Origin: an uncultured Bacteriovoracaceae bacterium
Lineage (GTDB): Bacteria; Bdellovibrionota; Bacteriovoracia; Bacteriovoracales; Bacteriovoracaceae
Reading direction: 5' to 3'
Length of the DNA stretch: 50,019 bases
Assembly (NCBI GenBank): GCA_938034385.1
Contig: CALHLC010000046.1
Location: forward strand, 1 to 50,019
Below the pieces are notes generated by a model. That model did no database searches. It had not been told where the DNA came from and worked only from the letters and a program-made list of their open reading frames with translations. The translations under genes were made by a program, and so were the position numbers. This document shows, in pieces, positions 19,400-28,193 of this stretch (positions are counted from its first letter, which is position 1; every line of letters begins with the position of its first letter).

Positions 19400-20826
19400 T
19401 GAGTAGCCAAGCTGAATTTGTAAAATGCAATAATGCACTTATAACTAAGTTGTTTTTTTTGATCACTGAAAATCAAGCCAACGACAGGAATTTGTCCTAA
19501 AACAGGAATTGATTTTTTATTCTTTCTCTCGGAGTACATGGCCATCTTAAAGAGTGGTTTGAAATTGTGATCCTCTTTTAAGAAATGGCTTCCTTCATAC
19601 TTTCCTCCATGAACACTTGTGTTTTGGAGATTAGTAAGATCTATTTTATAATCTAATCTTAATTTTTCTTGAATTGGCTTTATGAGGTACTCAAGTAAAA
19701 AACCTGTGTCTTTCCAATTAGTATGATTGATATTTTCTTTAGAAGTAGTGGTAAAAGGAGTACTTGCTCCAAGACGAAGTATGCCTTTTGAATTAATAGT
19801 AACGGCTATTGAGGGTTGGGCAATTGTGCTTAATTGATATTTATGATTAGCAATATGAATTAAGTTGTTTGAGATGAGGTCTATGGCTCCTTTAGATATA
19901 AGTCTTCCTACTGTAGATGAGAGTTCTTGAAGCCCAATAGAGAACTCTTGGCCATCACTTCTTTCGATTTCAATAAGTTTTAAATTCAGAACATGGTTTT
20001 GATAAGTTAACTCTTTTAAATAATGATGTACTCTAACCCCTGTCCTATCTAATATGTTTCTTTCTAGGCCCGTACTTCTCTCAAATGCTTTATATGAACA
20101 TTGAAGTTCTTTAATATTCGTACAGATATAATCATCCATCTCATATTGCATCATCATTTCATAAATAGATTGAATAATTCTACGGTTTAACACATTACTC
20201 TTACTCGTTTTATCAATTAAGAGATCATGATATTTATTTTTTAAATTTAAATAGTCTCGAAATTGTTGAGAACTTTTAAGCTCACCTGAGATCTCAAGTA
20301 ACTTTCCTTGAAATGAAATATCTAGGTCTAGCGCTTCAAAGGATTTTGCTATTTGAGCAAGTTTTAAACCTTCTCTTTTGGAGAGAACATAAATGTGAAA
20401 ATGTTCTTTTTTCCCATTAGTCCTCCAAATGATTAAATCCGTATACCCAATAGATTTTCCCTTAAGGTAGAGCGTCTTTTTTCTTTTTAAAATCTTAGTA
20501 CTTAAAATTTGGCTATTTCCTAAGGAGTAACTTTGGAGTTTATGAGAGCTGAACTGAATCTGCTCACCTTTAGAAATAAGACGAGTATTTGACGCTAGGC
20601 ATAGAGCTGGAAACATAAATCCCATTTTGACAAAGCACGTAAGATGAGTGATCTTAATGAATCTAAATATTGAGGGTAGATTTATGGCATCAAATACAAA
20701 ACAACTTAAAGCAATCAGAAAAAATAAAAAAACAAAAATGGGTACAAGAAGAAAAGCTGCCAATAGAAATAAAGGTACAACACCAAAATTTCCTATCCAT
20801 TTAGATAAGCAAGATAAGTAATTCAT
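19396..20826 (-). CDS. cpaC: CpaC/RcpA-type secretin with N-terminal hydrophobic extension
   Basis: Outer-membrane secretin of a tad-type system. The N-terminal pilus/secretin domain reads SYSLGNSQILSTKILKRKKTLYLKGKSIG (shown here only as landmarks: SYSLGNSQILS, TLYLKGKSIGYTDLIIW). A BON-like stretch with GKLLEISGEL follows, and the C-terminal secretin domain contains the beta-lip IPVLGQIPVVGLIFS. Unusually, about 80 residues with two strongly hydrophobic segments (LFLLAAFLLVPIFVFLFFL and one ending MFPALCLA) come before it. The second may be the real signal peptide. AGGGA lies before the ATG at 20826, and this start overlaps the upstream stop (ATGA), so the extension appears to be translated. 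Confidence 0.8.
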   Translation of the reverse strand: MNYLSCLSKWIGNFGVVPLFLLAAFLLVPIFVFLFFLIALSCFVFDAINLPSIFRFIKITHLTCFVKMGFMFPALCLASNTRLISKGEQIQFSSHKLQSYSLGNSQILSTKILKRKKTLYLKGKSIGYTDLIIWRTNGKKEHFHIYVLSKREGLKLAQIAKSFEALDLDISFQGKLLEISGELKSSQQFRDYLNLKNKYHDLLIDKTSKSNVLNRRIIQSIYEMMMQYEMDDYICTNIKELQCSYKAFERSTGLERNILDRTGVRVHHYLKELTYQNHVLNLKLIEIERSDGQEFSIGLQELSSTVGRLISKGAIDLISNNLIHIANHKYQLSTIAQPSIAVTINSKGILRLGASTPFTTTSKENINHTNWKDTGFLLEYLIKPIQEKLRLDYKIDLTNLQNTSVHGGKYEGSHFLKEDHNFKPLFKMAMYSERKNKKSIPVLGQIPVVGLIFSDQKKQLSYKCIIAFYKFSLATQ

Positions 20827-21095
20827 TTTAATTCCCTAAAAATTTTATAATTTTTATTAAGCATTCTCTTGTTTGCGAGAATCTTTATTTTATTTCTTAT
20901 ACAGATCTCTAAAATTTCAAATTGTCCTAGCTTTTTAGAGCACTTTTCTCTCTTGAGCGCGATGAAGTGATCAGGGAAGTTGAAGTGGTGGTTTATGATT
21001 ACTTTGACTTTTTTCGCATCTTCAAAATCCTTGTACTTAATCACCACAGGCGAAGAAAATGAGTAAAAGCTCAATAGGCTAATAATGAATTTCAT
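20823..21095 (-). CDS. Small exported protein in the tad-like locus
   Basis: 90 aa, no family recognised. A short signal peptide (MKFIISLLSFYSFSSP) leads into a basic, strand-and-helix domain with FNFPDHFIALKREKCSKKLG and a second cysteine in LEICIRNKI, which could form a disulfide. The ATG at 21095 is 4-5 nt after AGAGG; an ATG at 21125 in frame lacks a site and would delay the signal peptide. It overlaps the genes on both sides, so it belongs to the same transcript as cpaC and probably serves in pilus assembly or in stabilising the secretin. Confidence 0.6.
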   Translation of the reverse strand: MKFIISLLSFYSFSSPVVIKYKDFEDAKKVKVIINHHFNFPDHFIALKREKCSKKLGQFEILEICIRNKIKILANKRMLNKNYKIFRELK

Positions 21096-21456
21096 ATTGC
21101 CTCTTAATTTTTTTGAGTTGAACATTTTTTAATATTGGAGAAACAATTAGTTTGTTACTTTGTAAGAAAATATCTTTCTTTATAGGTGAAATTGGCTTTA
21201 TAGAAGCTAGTTCTAGCTCAGAGTCATTTAGGCTCTCAGTACTATGTAAATACCCAGATAGGAGTTGTTTGGAGAAGTTGAAATTATAGACTCCTATGAG
21301 GATATTTGGAGATGGAGTAGTTTTTACTATGGCCTTAATCTTAATTAAAGGGACTGGATTAAGGTCACTACTTTGATCTGGCGGGTAGACCTGTGCTACT
21401 ATCAAACCGGCGGTAAAAGCAGCCAGAGGTATGAATTTTAATAATTGAGTTTTCAT
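21079..21456 (-). CDS. Exported protein in the tad-like locus, possible CpaB-like role
   Basis: 125 aa with an N-terminal hydrophobic segment (FIPLAAFTAGLIVAQVY) that is a signal peptide or anchor. The remainder is strand-rich (PLIKIKAIVKTT, PNILIGVYNFNFS, SNKLIVSPILKNVQL). Size, position just after the pilin and before the secretin, and the N-terminal anchor match where CpaB/RcpC normally sits, but I see no SAF-domain signature, so the assignment is only positional. It overlaps the next gene by 17 nt. Confidence 0.5.
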   Translation of the reverse strand: MKTQLLKFIPLAAFTAGLIVAQVYPPDQSSDLNPVPLIKIKAIVKTTPSPNILIGVYNFNFSKQLLSGYLHSTESLNDSELELASIKPISPIKKDIFLQSNKLIVSPILKNVQLKKIKRQYEIHY

Positions 21457-21466
21457 ACATTGTCCT

Positions 21467-21640
21467 TCATCTTATCTTGATAGACTTGTTGATTCTTTTA
21501 GAGGATGCTTCGATTTTTCTTTCAAGCTGCTCTCCTAGCTTTTTCACAGCAAATAGACAGAAAATGCCGATTAGACCTGTAACAAGAACGTACTCCATTA
21601 AGGCCTGACCTTTTGTGTTAATAAGCTTTAATTTTTTCAT
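21467..21640 (-). CDS. flp: Flp-type pilin precursor
   Basis: A 57-residue gene below common length cut-offs. The leader MKKLKLINTKG is followed by QALMEYVLVTGLIGIFCLF. This matches the Flp/tad pilin rule: short basic leader, cleavage after Gly11, glutamate at mature position +5 followed by tyrosine (EY), then one hydrophobic helix. A charged amphipathic tail (KKLGEQLERKIE) follows. A ribosome site (AAAAGGAG) lies 4-5 nt before the ATG. It heads the tad-like operon that runs to cpaF. It would form the pilus fibre after cleavage by a CpaA-type peptidase, which is not in the window. Confidence 0.83.
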   Translation of the reverse strand: MKKLKLINTKGQALMEYVLVTGLIGIFCLFAVKKLGEQLERKIEASSKRINKSIKIR

Positions 21641-21803
21641 TTTTCTCCTTTTAAAAATTGAAAACTCTTATGCAAAAAGGAAAAAAATTCTGATATCTTT
21701 AAGTATCTAATATTTAACGGTATGATTTTGACGGTTTTTCATGTTTTACATTTATGAAAAACCTCGAGACAATGTGTTGATTAATTGTATGGGGAGAGTG
21801 TGT

Positions 21804-22649
21804 ATGGACCAGGATAAATCTTTTATTTTTAACAGAGTTGAACTAGCAATTTTGATATTGTTTTTTCTAGTGATGTCTGCCACTTCATTTGTTCTAGGTA
21901 TTAGGTTTGGAAAGAAGTTTACACTTGCAAACTCAAACACTCATAAGAGTTCAATTATTACAACTCACTCAGATGCTGAAGTGGGAGATCAAGTTTCTAA
22001 TAAAGCTGCGGCAAGTATTCGAGATCAACTTGAGTCAAGAGAAGAGCCTGAATTTGTAACAACTATTTTGGGTGAGAAGTTAAATAAGTTAAAAATAGAT
22101 GATGAGACTTATAGAGATATTCAAAAGAAAATAGCTGAACTTGAAAAAAATGAAAAAGTAAAAAGAGACTTAGACGAAATTGAGAGATCTCTACAAGCAG
22201 CAAAAAATGAGCCTGAGGCTTTTAGTGATAAAGAAATTGAATTGGCCAAGAGTTCAAAAATTGAAGAATTAGAAAAAAGTACTAAATCAATTGAAGAGGA
22301 ATTAGCACAAGTCGTGGCTGATGTTGAAACTGAAGTTGATCAAGATACAATGAATAATATTAAGGCGACTATTGATAACGAAATCATCAAAGCAGATGAG
22401 AGCTTGATGGGGAAATATACAATTCAGGTTGGTGCTTTTAAAACAGCAATTGAGGCTCGAGATTTTGCTGATTCATTTGTGGCAAGAAGCTATAGGCCTA
22501 TTATCAATGAAGTAGATCTTGGAATTAAAGGTACTTGGTACCGGGTAGGGCTTGGATTATTTGATACAGAAGCTTCTGCTAAAAAATATCTATCTAGGGA
22601 GTCATCCCTATTTGAAGGGCAGCAAGCATATATAAATATCATTGAGTAG
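21804..22649 (+). CDS. Inner-membrane SPOR-domain protein
   Basis: 281 aa. One transmembrane helix (about residues 11-32, LAILILFFLVMSATSFVLG) is followed by a long acidic coiled-coil-like region rich in Glu/Lys (about 70-195). A C-terminal SPOR domain begins KYTIQVGAFKTAIEA and includes KGTWYRVGLGLFDTEASAKKYL. SPOR domains bind denuded peptidoglycan glycan strands, usually at division septa, so this is likely an FtsN/DamX-like cell-wall protein. The ATG at 21804 follows GGGGAG at 7 nt. Earlier in-frame starts (21741, 21789) lack a site and precede a basic non-family stretch. Confidence 0.85.
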   Translation: MDQDKSFIFNRVELAILILFFLVMSATSFVLGIRFGKKFTLANSNTHKSSIITTHSDAEVGDQVSNKAAASIRDQLESREEPEFVTTILGEKLNKLKIDDETYRDIQKKIAELEKNEKVKRDLDEIERSLQAAKNEPEAFSDKEIELAKSSKIEELEKSTKSIEEELAQVVADVETEVDQDTMNNIKATIDNEIIKADESLMGKYTIQVGAFKTAIEARDFADSFVARSYRPIINEVDLGIKGTWYRVGLGLFDTEASAKKYLSRESSLFEGQQAYINIIE

Positions 22650-22742
22650 GTTGTCACACTCATATCTTATAGAAAATTTAAGTTCATCATTGAGCATTTA
22701 TTGTTTATTATCCAGAATATAGTTCAACTAAAGGATAAAATA

Positions 22743-24026
22743 ATGAAGCTTTTACTTACTTTTTTCTTGCTACCATCTTTACTATTTTCAGCGTTTAATC
22801 AGCCAGAATATGTAGGTCATAACAGTTCAGAGGCCCATGTGAGCTTTAATGCTTACTTAGATTTAAAACAAAATAACCTCAGCTCCAAAGAATTAAAGAA
22901 AAAGATTTATGCAAGTACTAAGTATCTAGTGGGACCAATGAAGTCTGCAAAATATCCGGCTAGTTTATTAGGTGGTTATGAAGTGAAGGTTTTACAAGTT
23001 GAAGGTAGAGGAGAAATTAGTCGTATCCATTATAACATTTCAGGGAAAATGGTTTTAAAAAAGGGGATTGAAGGAATATATAAATTCTATGTCTTGAATA
23101 ATCCTAGCTTTGCCCGGGCAAAAGGAAAGAGTTGTAATAATGGACAAAGTCCTTACTGGTATAGTTGGAAACCTGGAACTCATTGTGAATTAGAAGCAGG
23201 GATTGATTATCAAGTTGTGAAAATGAATATTAAGAGGATTGCTAACACTAAAAGAACTTACCCTGAGTATAAAAAATTAGTTAGTAAGAACGGTGTGATG
23301 AGAATTGATTTATATTTTGGTATGGCTCAATATGATTCTTTTCCATGGGACCCTGACCAATCAACAGATGCCAATGCATATCAGTTTAGATCTGTTCGGA
23401 ATTACTTATTAGACCTTGGCTATAAGTTAGAAGTTTGGAGTAAGGATAAAATTGAAACAATTTATAAGCCAACAGATTCTAACTATCCACATGTAGAAGA
23501 GCTCACTTTTAAAGGAAGCACAGCAAAGACAAAAATTAGAATGTTTTTTGCTGATACGGGATATTCTCACACCTCAAAAGCTTTTCATCATTTTCTACAA
23601 GATGGAGTGAAAAATGCAGATGTTGTTATGTATGGTGGTCATTCTGGTTTAGGTGCAAATTTTAATTTACCAGCGATTGCAAGAAAAACTGGATTGAATA
23701 TGGATACAAATAAGAAAAAATATCAAATTTTTGTTATTGAAAGTTGTGTTCCTTATGCTTATTACACTCAAATGCTTCATGACTGGAAAAAGAGTAAGTA
23801 TGATAAGTCGGGGACTAAGTTTATGGATGTCTTTTCTACTGGAGGGGATGTGATTACTTTCTCAGATATCGGGAGAGACATGAAAAAACTATTATTCTTT
23901 TTCCACAACTATAGTGATAGTGGATTACAAGCAAGTTATCAGGAAATTACTTCTAAGATTCACTTTAATAGAGCTCTATTTGGTGTTTCCGGAGATGAAG
24001 ATAATCCCACTGCTGCAACTAAGTGA
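22743..24026 (+). CDS. Putative secreted clan CD (caspase/gingipain-like) cysteine peptidase
   Basis: 427 aa. The signal peptide MKLLLTFFLLPSLLFS is preceded by AAAGGA. The C-terminal half has two blocks in the order and shape of clan CD peptidases: a hydrophobic strand running into a His (ADVVMYGGHSGLG, His300) and a second strand running into a Cys (YQIFVIESCVPYA, Cys335). The 35-residue spacing is close to that of gingipains. An upstream FFADTGYSH and a long N-terminal region (about 20-230) with four cysteines are unassigned. Without a profile search this is a motif-level call. The next gene starts within the stop (GTGA), so they are coupled. Confidence 0.55.
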   Translation: MKLLLTFFLLPSLLFSAFNQPEYVGHNSSEAHVSFNAYLDLKQNNLSSKELKKKIYASTKYLVGPMKSAKYPASLLGGYEVKVLQVEGRGEISRIHYNISGKMVLKKGIEGIYKFYVLNNPSFARAKGKSCNNGQSPYWYSWKPGTHCELEAGIDYQVVKMNIKRIANTKRTYPEYKKLVSKNGVMRIDLYFGMAQYDSFPWDPDQSTDANAYQFRSVRNYLLDLGYKLEVWSKDKIETIYKPTDSNYPHVEELTFKGSTAKTKIRMFFADTGYSHTSKAFHHFLQDGVKNADVVMYGGHSGLGANFNLPAIARKTGLNMDTNKKKYQIFVIESCVPYAYYTQMLHDWKKSKYDKSGTKFMDVFSTGGDVITFSDIGRDMKKLLFFFHNYSDSGLQASYQEITSKIHFNRALFGVSGDEDNPTAATK

Positions 24027-24763
24027 TTAGTCTTTTTATCTTTGGGTTAGGACACTTAGGGAAAAAAATTGTTTTAGAAACTCAAAAATCAGATAGAGAG
24101 TTCAATGTAGGTGCTACCTATAGAGAGCTCTCGAGAGTCGAAAAGTTTAAAAATCTCAGACTAGTAGAATTCAATATTCAAAATGAATTACCTCAAGTTA
24201 GTGAAAGTGTCGTTATTTTCAACTTTCCTCCAGCACCAGGATATTTAGAATTTCTAGAAAAGTGTAATAAAAAGTATGATGCAAACCAACATTGGATATT
24301 TGTTAGTTCGACATCTGTGTTTGGTAGTGGAGATATCACAGAAGAGTCCGATCGTAATGGGAATAAAAAAAATTCAAAATACTTAATAGAACTGGAGAAT
24401 TACTTATTATCCTTGAAAAGAAATGTTTCAATTGTTCGACCAGGTGGATTAATTGATGAGCAGAGATTACCAGGTAGATTTATGAAGTTTAAAGATGTTC
24501 TAATTGATTCTGAGCGAGAGATTAACTTTATTCATACTGAAGATGTTGCGAGATGTATTTTGCATATTCTTAATAAAAAAATAATGGGAGTATTTAATAT
24601 TGTCAGTGATGTTCCAATAAAGAGAAGAGATATCTATCTTAAAAATCATCCAGGGATAGAATGTGATCATCAAGGAAAAGCAAGAAAGATAAGCAATACG
24701 AAAATTAAAGAATCTGGATTTGATCTAAAATTTCCAAACTTAAGAGACTTTTTAAAAATTTAG
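24023..24763 (+). CDS. Atypical SDR / NAD-dependent epimerase-like protein
   Basis: 246 aa Rossmann protein resembling YeeZ-type sugar-nucleotide epimerase homologues. The cofactor loop is FGLGHLGKKI (G-x-G-x-x-G, residues 7-12). WIFVSSTSVFGSG and SIVRPGGLIDEQRLPGR are the usual active-site and substrate strands of the extended SDR fold, but the catalytic tyrosine/lysine pair is not in the classical Y-x-x-x-K form. Its substrate is unknown. It begins with GTG inside the stop of the preceding gene. It ends 12 bp inside the convergent trypsin gene. Confidence 0.75.
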   Translation: MISLFIFGLGHLGKKIVLETQKSDREFNVGATYRELSRVEKFKNLRLVEFNIQNELPQVSESVVIFNFPPAPGYLEFLEKCNKKYDANQHWIFVSSTSVFGSGDITEESDRNGNKKNSKYLIELENYLLSLKRNVSIVRPGGLIDEQRLPGRFMKFKDVLIDSEREINFIHTEDVARCILHILNKKIMGVFNIVSDVPIKRRDIYLKNHPGIECDHQGKARKISNTKIKESGFDLKFPNLRDFLKI

Positions 24764-25663
24764 TGTTGATCCATGCAATTGTGCTGACCTTAGCAGATTA
24801 ACACTTTCGCTCCTATGAAGAGGAGCAAATCTACTCTCAATCTCGTAACCTATAACTTGAGGGAAATCTCCCGATGTTTTAATTTCATCAAGATAGTATT
24901 GAGAGCTTACCCCAACGATTTGATTCTTTGAGTTTATTAAAGGTCCACCAGAATCTCCAGGATGAATTTGAGCAATCTGACTATGGTATGTGGATTTATA
25001 AGAGGTATTGTAAACATACTTAGTTCGCTCTGAAGTATGAGGCATCATAGGATTATTTACTTGTAAGTACAGGTGCCCAATTTGTTTCTTTCTTGTATTG
25101 TTTTGATTTTTTAAATACCCCCTGAAAAACTTAGCCGTAAGGTTTTCGATGCTCTCGATGATCGAATCTCCAAAACCAATAGTCCTGTATTGAACTTTTT
25201 TATTTTGAATTTGTGATATTGCAAAGGTGGTTGAAATTTCCATTGTTTTGTTCTGAGTATGTTCTTCAAGAATAATTATACCTATATCATATCTTGGATT
25301 GATTTCTCTGTGGCACTTACCATCTTTTTGGGTTGGAGGATTAAGAAAGTCAGAGTTCAAGAGGGTAGAGCTGACTGTTAAGGGTTTTGAATCTTCACTT
25401 AGAGAAATAAGAATATCCTTACCTGAAATTTTGTAGAGTTCGCATGACGCTCTATCTGTAATACAATGAGCAGCAGTTAAAATAGTATTGGAGCTTATAA
25501 AAGTACCGGTGCAATATTTAGTCAGACCTGCTGGAGTTTTTACTTCATAATTTATAACTTCAGTGAAATTCCCTTCAGAAACTAATTGTCCGCCGATGAC
25601 TTGTTCTTTGGCCCATATTGGGTTCATCAGTAGAGTTAGAAGGTAGAAAAAGCACCATTTCAT
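24752..25663 (-). CDS. Secreted trypsin-like serine protease (S1)
   Basis: 303 aa with signal peptide (residues 1-18). The triad is visible: LTAAHC (His), the aspartate in RYDIGIIIL, and PGDSGGPLI (Ser). The mature N-terminus VIGGQLV follows the usual I-x-G-G pattern, so activation by N-terminal cleavage is possible. CTGTFISSNTILTAAHC and CELY suggest disulfides. Trypsin-like enzymes are frequent in predatory Bdellovibrio-like bacteria, where they may digest prey protein. No strong ribosome site is seen. The last 12 bp overlap the preceding gene on the other strand. Confidence 0.88.
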   Translation of the reverse strand: MKWCFFYLLTLLMNPIWAKEQVIGGQLVSEGNFTEVINYEVKTPAGLTKYCTGTFISSNTILTAAHCITDRASCELYKISGKDILISLSEDSKPLTVSSTLLNSDFLNPPTQKDGKCHREINPRYDIGIIILEEHTQNKTMEISTTFAISQIQNKKVQYRTIGFGDSIIESIENLTAKFFRGYLKNQNNTRKKQIGHLYLQVNNPMMPHTSERTKYVYNTSYKSTYHSQIAQIHPGDSGGPLINSKNQIVGVSSQYYLDEIKTSGDFPQVIGYEIESRFAPLHRSESVNLLRSAQLHGSTLNF

Positions 25664-25789
25664 CAGCTGAACTTAGCATAGATTGCGATACTAGATTTCA
25701 AACTATGAAATTATGACTTAGCTCTGAGACTATGATTATTGAGATTAGAAGGAAATATAGTGAGAATTGATAAATTTAAAGCTTTATGT

Positions 25790-26593
25790 TTAAAAAATTA
25801 ATTTTGCATCAGGTCGAGAGATCTTATTGGGATGATCTAGTCCTTTGATAGGATAAGAATACTTGGATGATACAGGAGCATGACAATAAGATTTTTCAAT
25901 AAAGGTTAATTCCATTGTATCAGTAAAACCTTGCTCACTAATAGTTTGAGAATAGTTATTTCCATGAATATGCAGAATATGAAAAAATTCTTTCAGTTTT
26001 TGAACTGAACTATTAAACAGATTTAAATTTTTCTCTATATCATGAAACTCAATAGCAAGAAGATTAAATTTTTCAGCATGCTTTAAAATAGAATCTATAA
26101 CTAAATATTCAGCACCTTCTATATCCATTTTTAAAAAGATAGAACTTTGAGATTCTTTAGGTAATGCCTCTATTGTATCTTCTAAAGTCTTACTATCTTC
26201 TGATCTATCTTTCCAAATCCTATTTCTAAAATGTTTACATTTTCCTTTTAGGAATAAGAAGTAATCCGGAATAACAACGATGCCTGGTAATGTTTTTTTT
26301 AATCTTTTTTTATCAAAAGTGAGGATATAAAGGATACTTAAAAGGCAACACTTGAGAGTATATTGAAAGAGAGAAAATAAGCTTAAGGTATGATCATAAC
26401 CATGAATATGTACATTAGGGTTTAAATTATAGAAAGATTTTTCTAGAGACCAGTCCTTGTTGACTCCATAAGAGAGAATAGATTTAGTAGTGGACACTAA
26501 TTCTTCAGGTAGAATATAACCACCATCATTATCTCTTCCAAGTCTGATTAGTTTATCCCAATGAATAGGTTGAAGTTGTTTGGTATTAAGCAT
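25790..26593 (-). CDS. FkbM-like SAM-dependent methyltransferase
   Basis: 267 aa. RDNDGGYILPEEL, SYGVNKDWSLEKSF and LKMDIEGAEYLVIDSIL are the repeated landmarks of FkbM/Methyltransf_21 proteins, here interrupted by an insertion (about residues 75-125) rich in aromatic and basic residues. LLAIEFHDIE and LHIHGNNY continue the family's C-terminal half. The substrate is often a sugar or polysaccharide; here it is unknown. The SAM-binding glycine loop is weak. The ATG at 26593 overlaps the ABC-F stop by 8 nt, and an ATG at 26614 is possible. Codons and composition resemble the neighbours. Confidence 0.7.
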   Translation of the reverse strand: MLNTKQLQPIHWDKLIRLGRDNDGGYILPEELVSTTKSILSYGVNKDWSLEKSFYNLNPNVHIHGYDHTLSLFSLFQYTLKCCLLSILYILTFDKKRLKKTLPGIVVIPDYFLFLKGKCKHFRNRIWKDRSEDSKTLEDTIEALPKESQSSIFLKMDIEGAEYLVIDSILKHAEKFNLLAIEFHDIEKNLNLFNSSVQKLKEFFHILHIHGNNYSQTISEQGFTDTMELTFIEKSYCHAPVSSKYSYPIKGLDHPNKISRPDAKLIF

Positions 26594-28169
26594 TGATAGC
26601 AAGGTACTCATCATATGTTGTATATTTATCTTCTTTGATAGTTGTCTCGATATCTATAATTCGATTTGCAACTGTTTGAATAAACTCATGATCATGACTA
26701 GTGAAAATCAAAGATCCTTTATAGCGAATAAGTCCATCATTAACTGAAGTAATACTTTCAAGATCTAAGTGATTGGTTGGTCCATCAAGCATTAAACAAT
26801 TTGCTCCAGAGAGCATCATTTTAGAGAGCATACACCTAACTTTTTCTCCCCCAGACAAAACATTACTTTTCTTAAGTGCTTCTTCTCCAGAAAAGAGCAT
26901 CTTCCCTAAGAAGCCTCGCACAAATGTTTCAGACTTATCTTCGCTATATTGCCTTAGCCAATCAACAAGGTTAAGACTTCCATCACTGAAATGTTCTGTA
27001 TTATCAGCTGGGAAGTAGGATTTAGTAATAGTAATTCCCCATTCAAATTTTCCTGAATCAGCCTCTTGTTTGCCATTTAAAATATCTAAAAGTGTTGAGT
27101 TTGCAACATCACTACCAAGTAAAACAATCTTATCTCCTTTATTTACTGTGAAGGTTACATTATCTAAAACTTTTTCACCCTCTATAGATTTTGATAAACC
27201 TTCTACTCTTAAGATTTCTTTTCCAGCATCTCTATTTGGTTCAAAGTGAACGAAAGGGTATTTTCTACTTGATGGTGGAAGGTCTTCAAGCTTTAATTTC
27301 TCAAGTTGTTTTTGTCTTGAAGTCGCTTGCTTTGCTTTTGATGCGTTGGCACTAAATCTTTGAATAAATTCTTTAAGCTCTTTTGCTTTTTCATCGTTTT
27401 TCTTTTTAAGGTTTCCTCTAAGTTTTTGAGCAAGCTCACTAGATTTTCTCCAGAACTCATAGTTTCCGGTATAGATTTTAATTTTCTTAAAATCTAGGTC
27501 TGCAATATGAGTGCAGACTTTATTTAAAAAGTATCTATCGTGACTTACAACGATAATAGTATTTTTAAAGTTCATAATGAAGTTTTCTAACCAAACAATT
27601 GCTTTTATATCCAAATGGTTGGTTGGCTCATCCAGTAAAAGAACATCTGGATTTCCAAAGAGAGCTTGAGCTAGTAATACTTTTACTTTCTCTCCACCTG
27701 TTAATTCTTTCATGCTTTTTTGCTCTATCTCTGAGCTTAATCCAAGACCAGATAATAAAACACCAACTTCAGCTTCAGCTTCCCAACCATTCATTTCGCC
27801 AAACTCTGCTTCTAATTCACTTGCCTTAATTCCATCCTCATCAGAGAAATCTTCTTTAGCATAAAGTGCATCTTTTTCACTCATGATTTGAAATAGTCTT
27901 TTATTTCCCATTAAGACAGTATTGATGACAGAGAATTCATCAAATTCAAAATGATCTTGCTTTAAAACTGAAAGTCGCTCACCCGGAGTGATATTGACCG
28001 TACCAGTTTGTGGCTCTATATCACCTGATAAGATTTTCATAAAAGTAGATTTACCAGCACCGTTAGCACCAATGAGGCCATAACAATTTCCTGGGGTAAA
28101 TTTAATATTTACATCATCAAAAAGTTTTTGGTCTCCATAGCTTAGAGATATTTCGCTTGTACTAATCAT
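26586..28169 (-). CDS. ybiT: ABC-F ATPase, YbiT-type, with altered second ATP site
   Basis: Cytoplasmic, ribosome-associated translation factor with two ABC domains and no membrane part; 527 aa as in E. coli YbiT (about 530). Domain 1 has GLIGANGAGKST, the signature LTGGEKVKVL and LLLDEPTNHLD. The interdomain linker (about 240-300) is Lys/Glu-rich. In domain 2, Walker A is GSDVANST (no canonical lysine, a feature I recall in some ABC-F relatives), the signature LSGGEKVRCM is intact, but Walker B reads LMLDGPTNHLD with Gly in place of the catalytic Glu. The codon is GGA, one transition from GAA. The gene lies 24 bp after the HExxH gene. Confidence 0.9.
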   Translation of the reverse strand: MISTSEISLSYGDQKLFDDVNIKFTPGNCYGLIGANGAGKSTFMKILSGDIEPQTGTVNITPGERLSVLKQDHFEFDEFSVINTVLMGNKRLFQIMSEKDALYAKEDFSDEDGIKASELEAEFGEMNGWEAEAEVGVLLSGLGLSSEIEQKSMKELTGGEKVKVLLAQALFGNPDVLLLDEPTNHLDIKAIVWLENFIMNFKNTIIVVSHDRYFLNKVCTHIADLDFKKIKIYTGNYEFWRKSSELAQKLRGNLKKKNDEKAKELKEFIQRFSANASKAKQATSRQKQLEKLKLEDLPPSSRKYPFVHFEPNRDAGKEILRVEGLSKSIEGEKVLDNVTFTVNKGDKIVLLGSDVANSTLLDILNGKQEADSGKFEWGITITKSYFPADNTEHFSDGSLNLVDWLRQYSEDKSETFVRGFLGKMLFSGEEALKKSNVLSGGEKVRCMLSKMMLSGANCLMLDGPTNHLDLESITSVNDGLIRYKGSLIFTSHDHEFIQTVANRIIDIETTIKEDKYTTYDEYLAINA

Positions 28170-28193
28170 AAATTGCTCCTGAGTGGAATTAAT

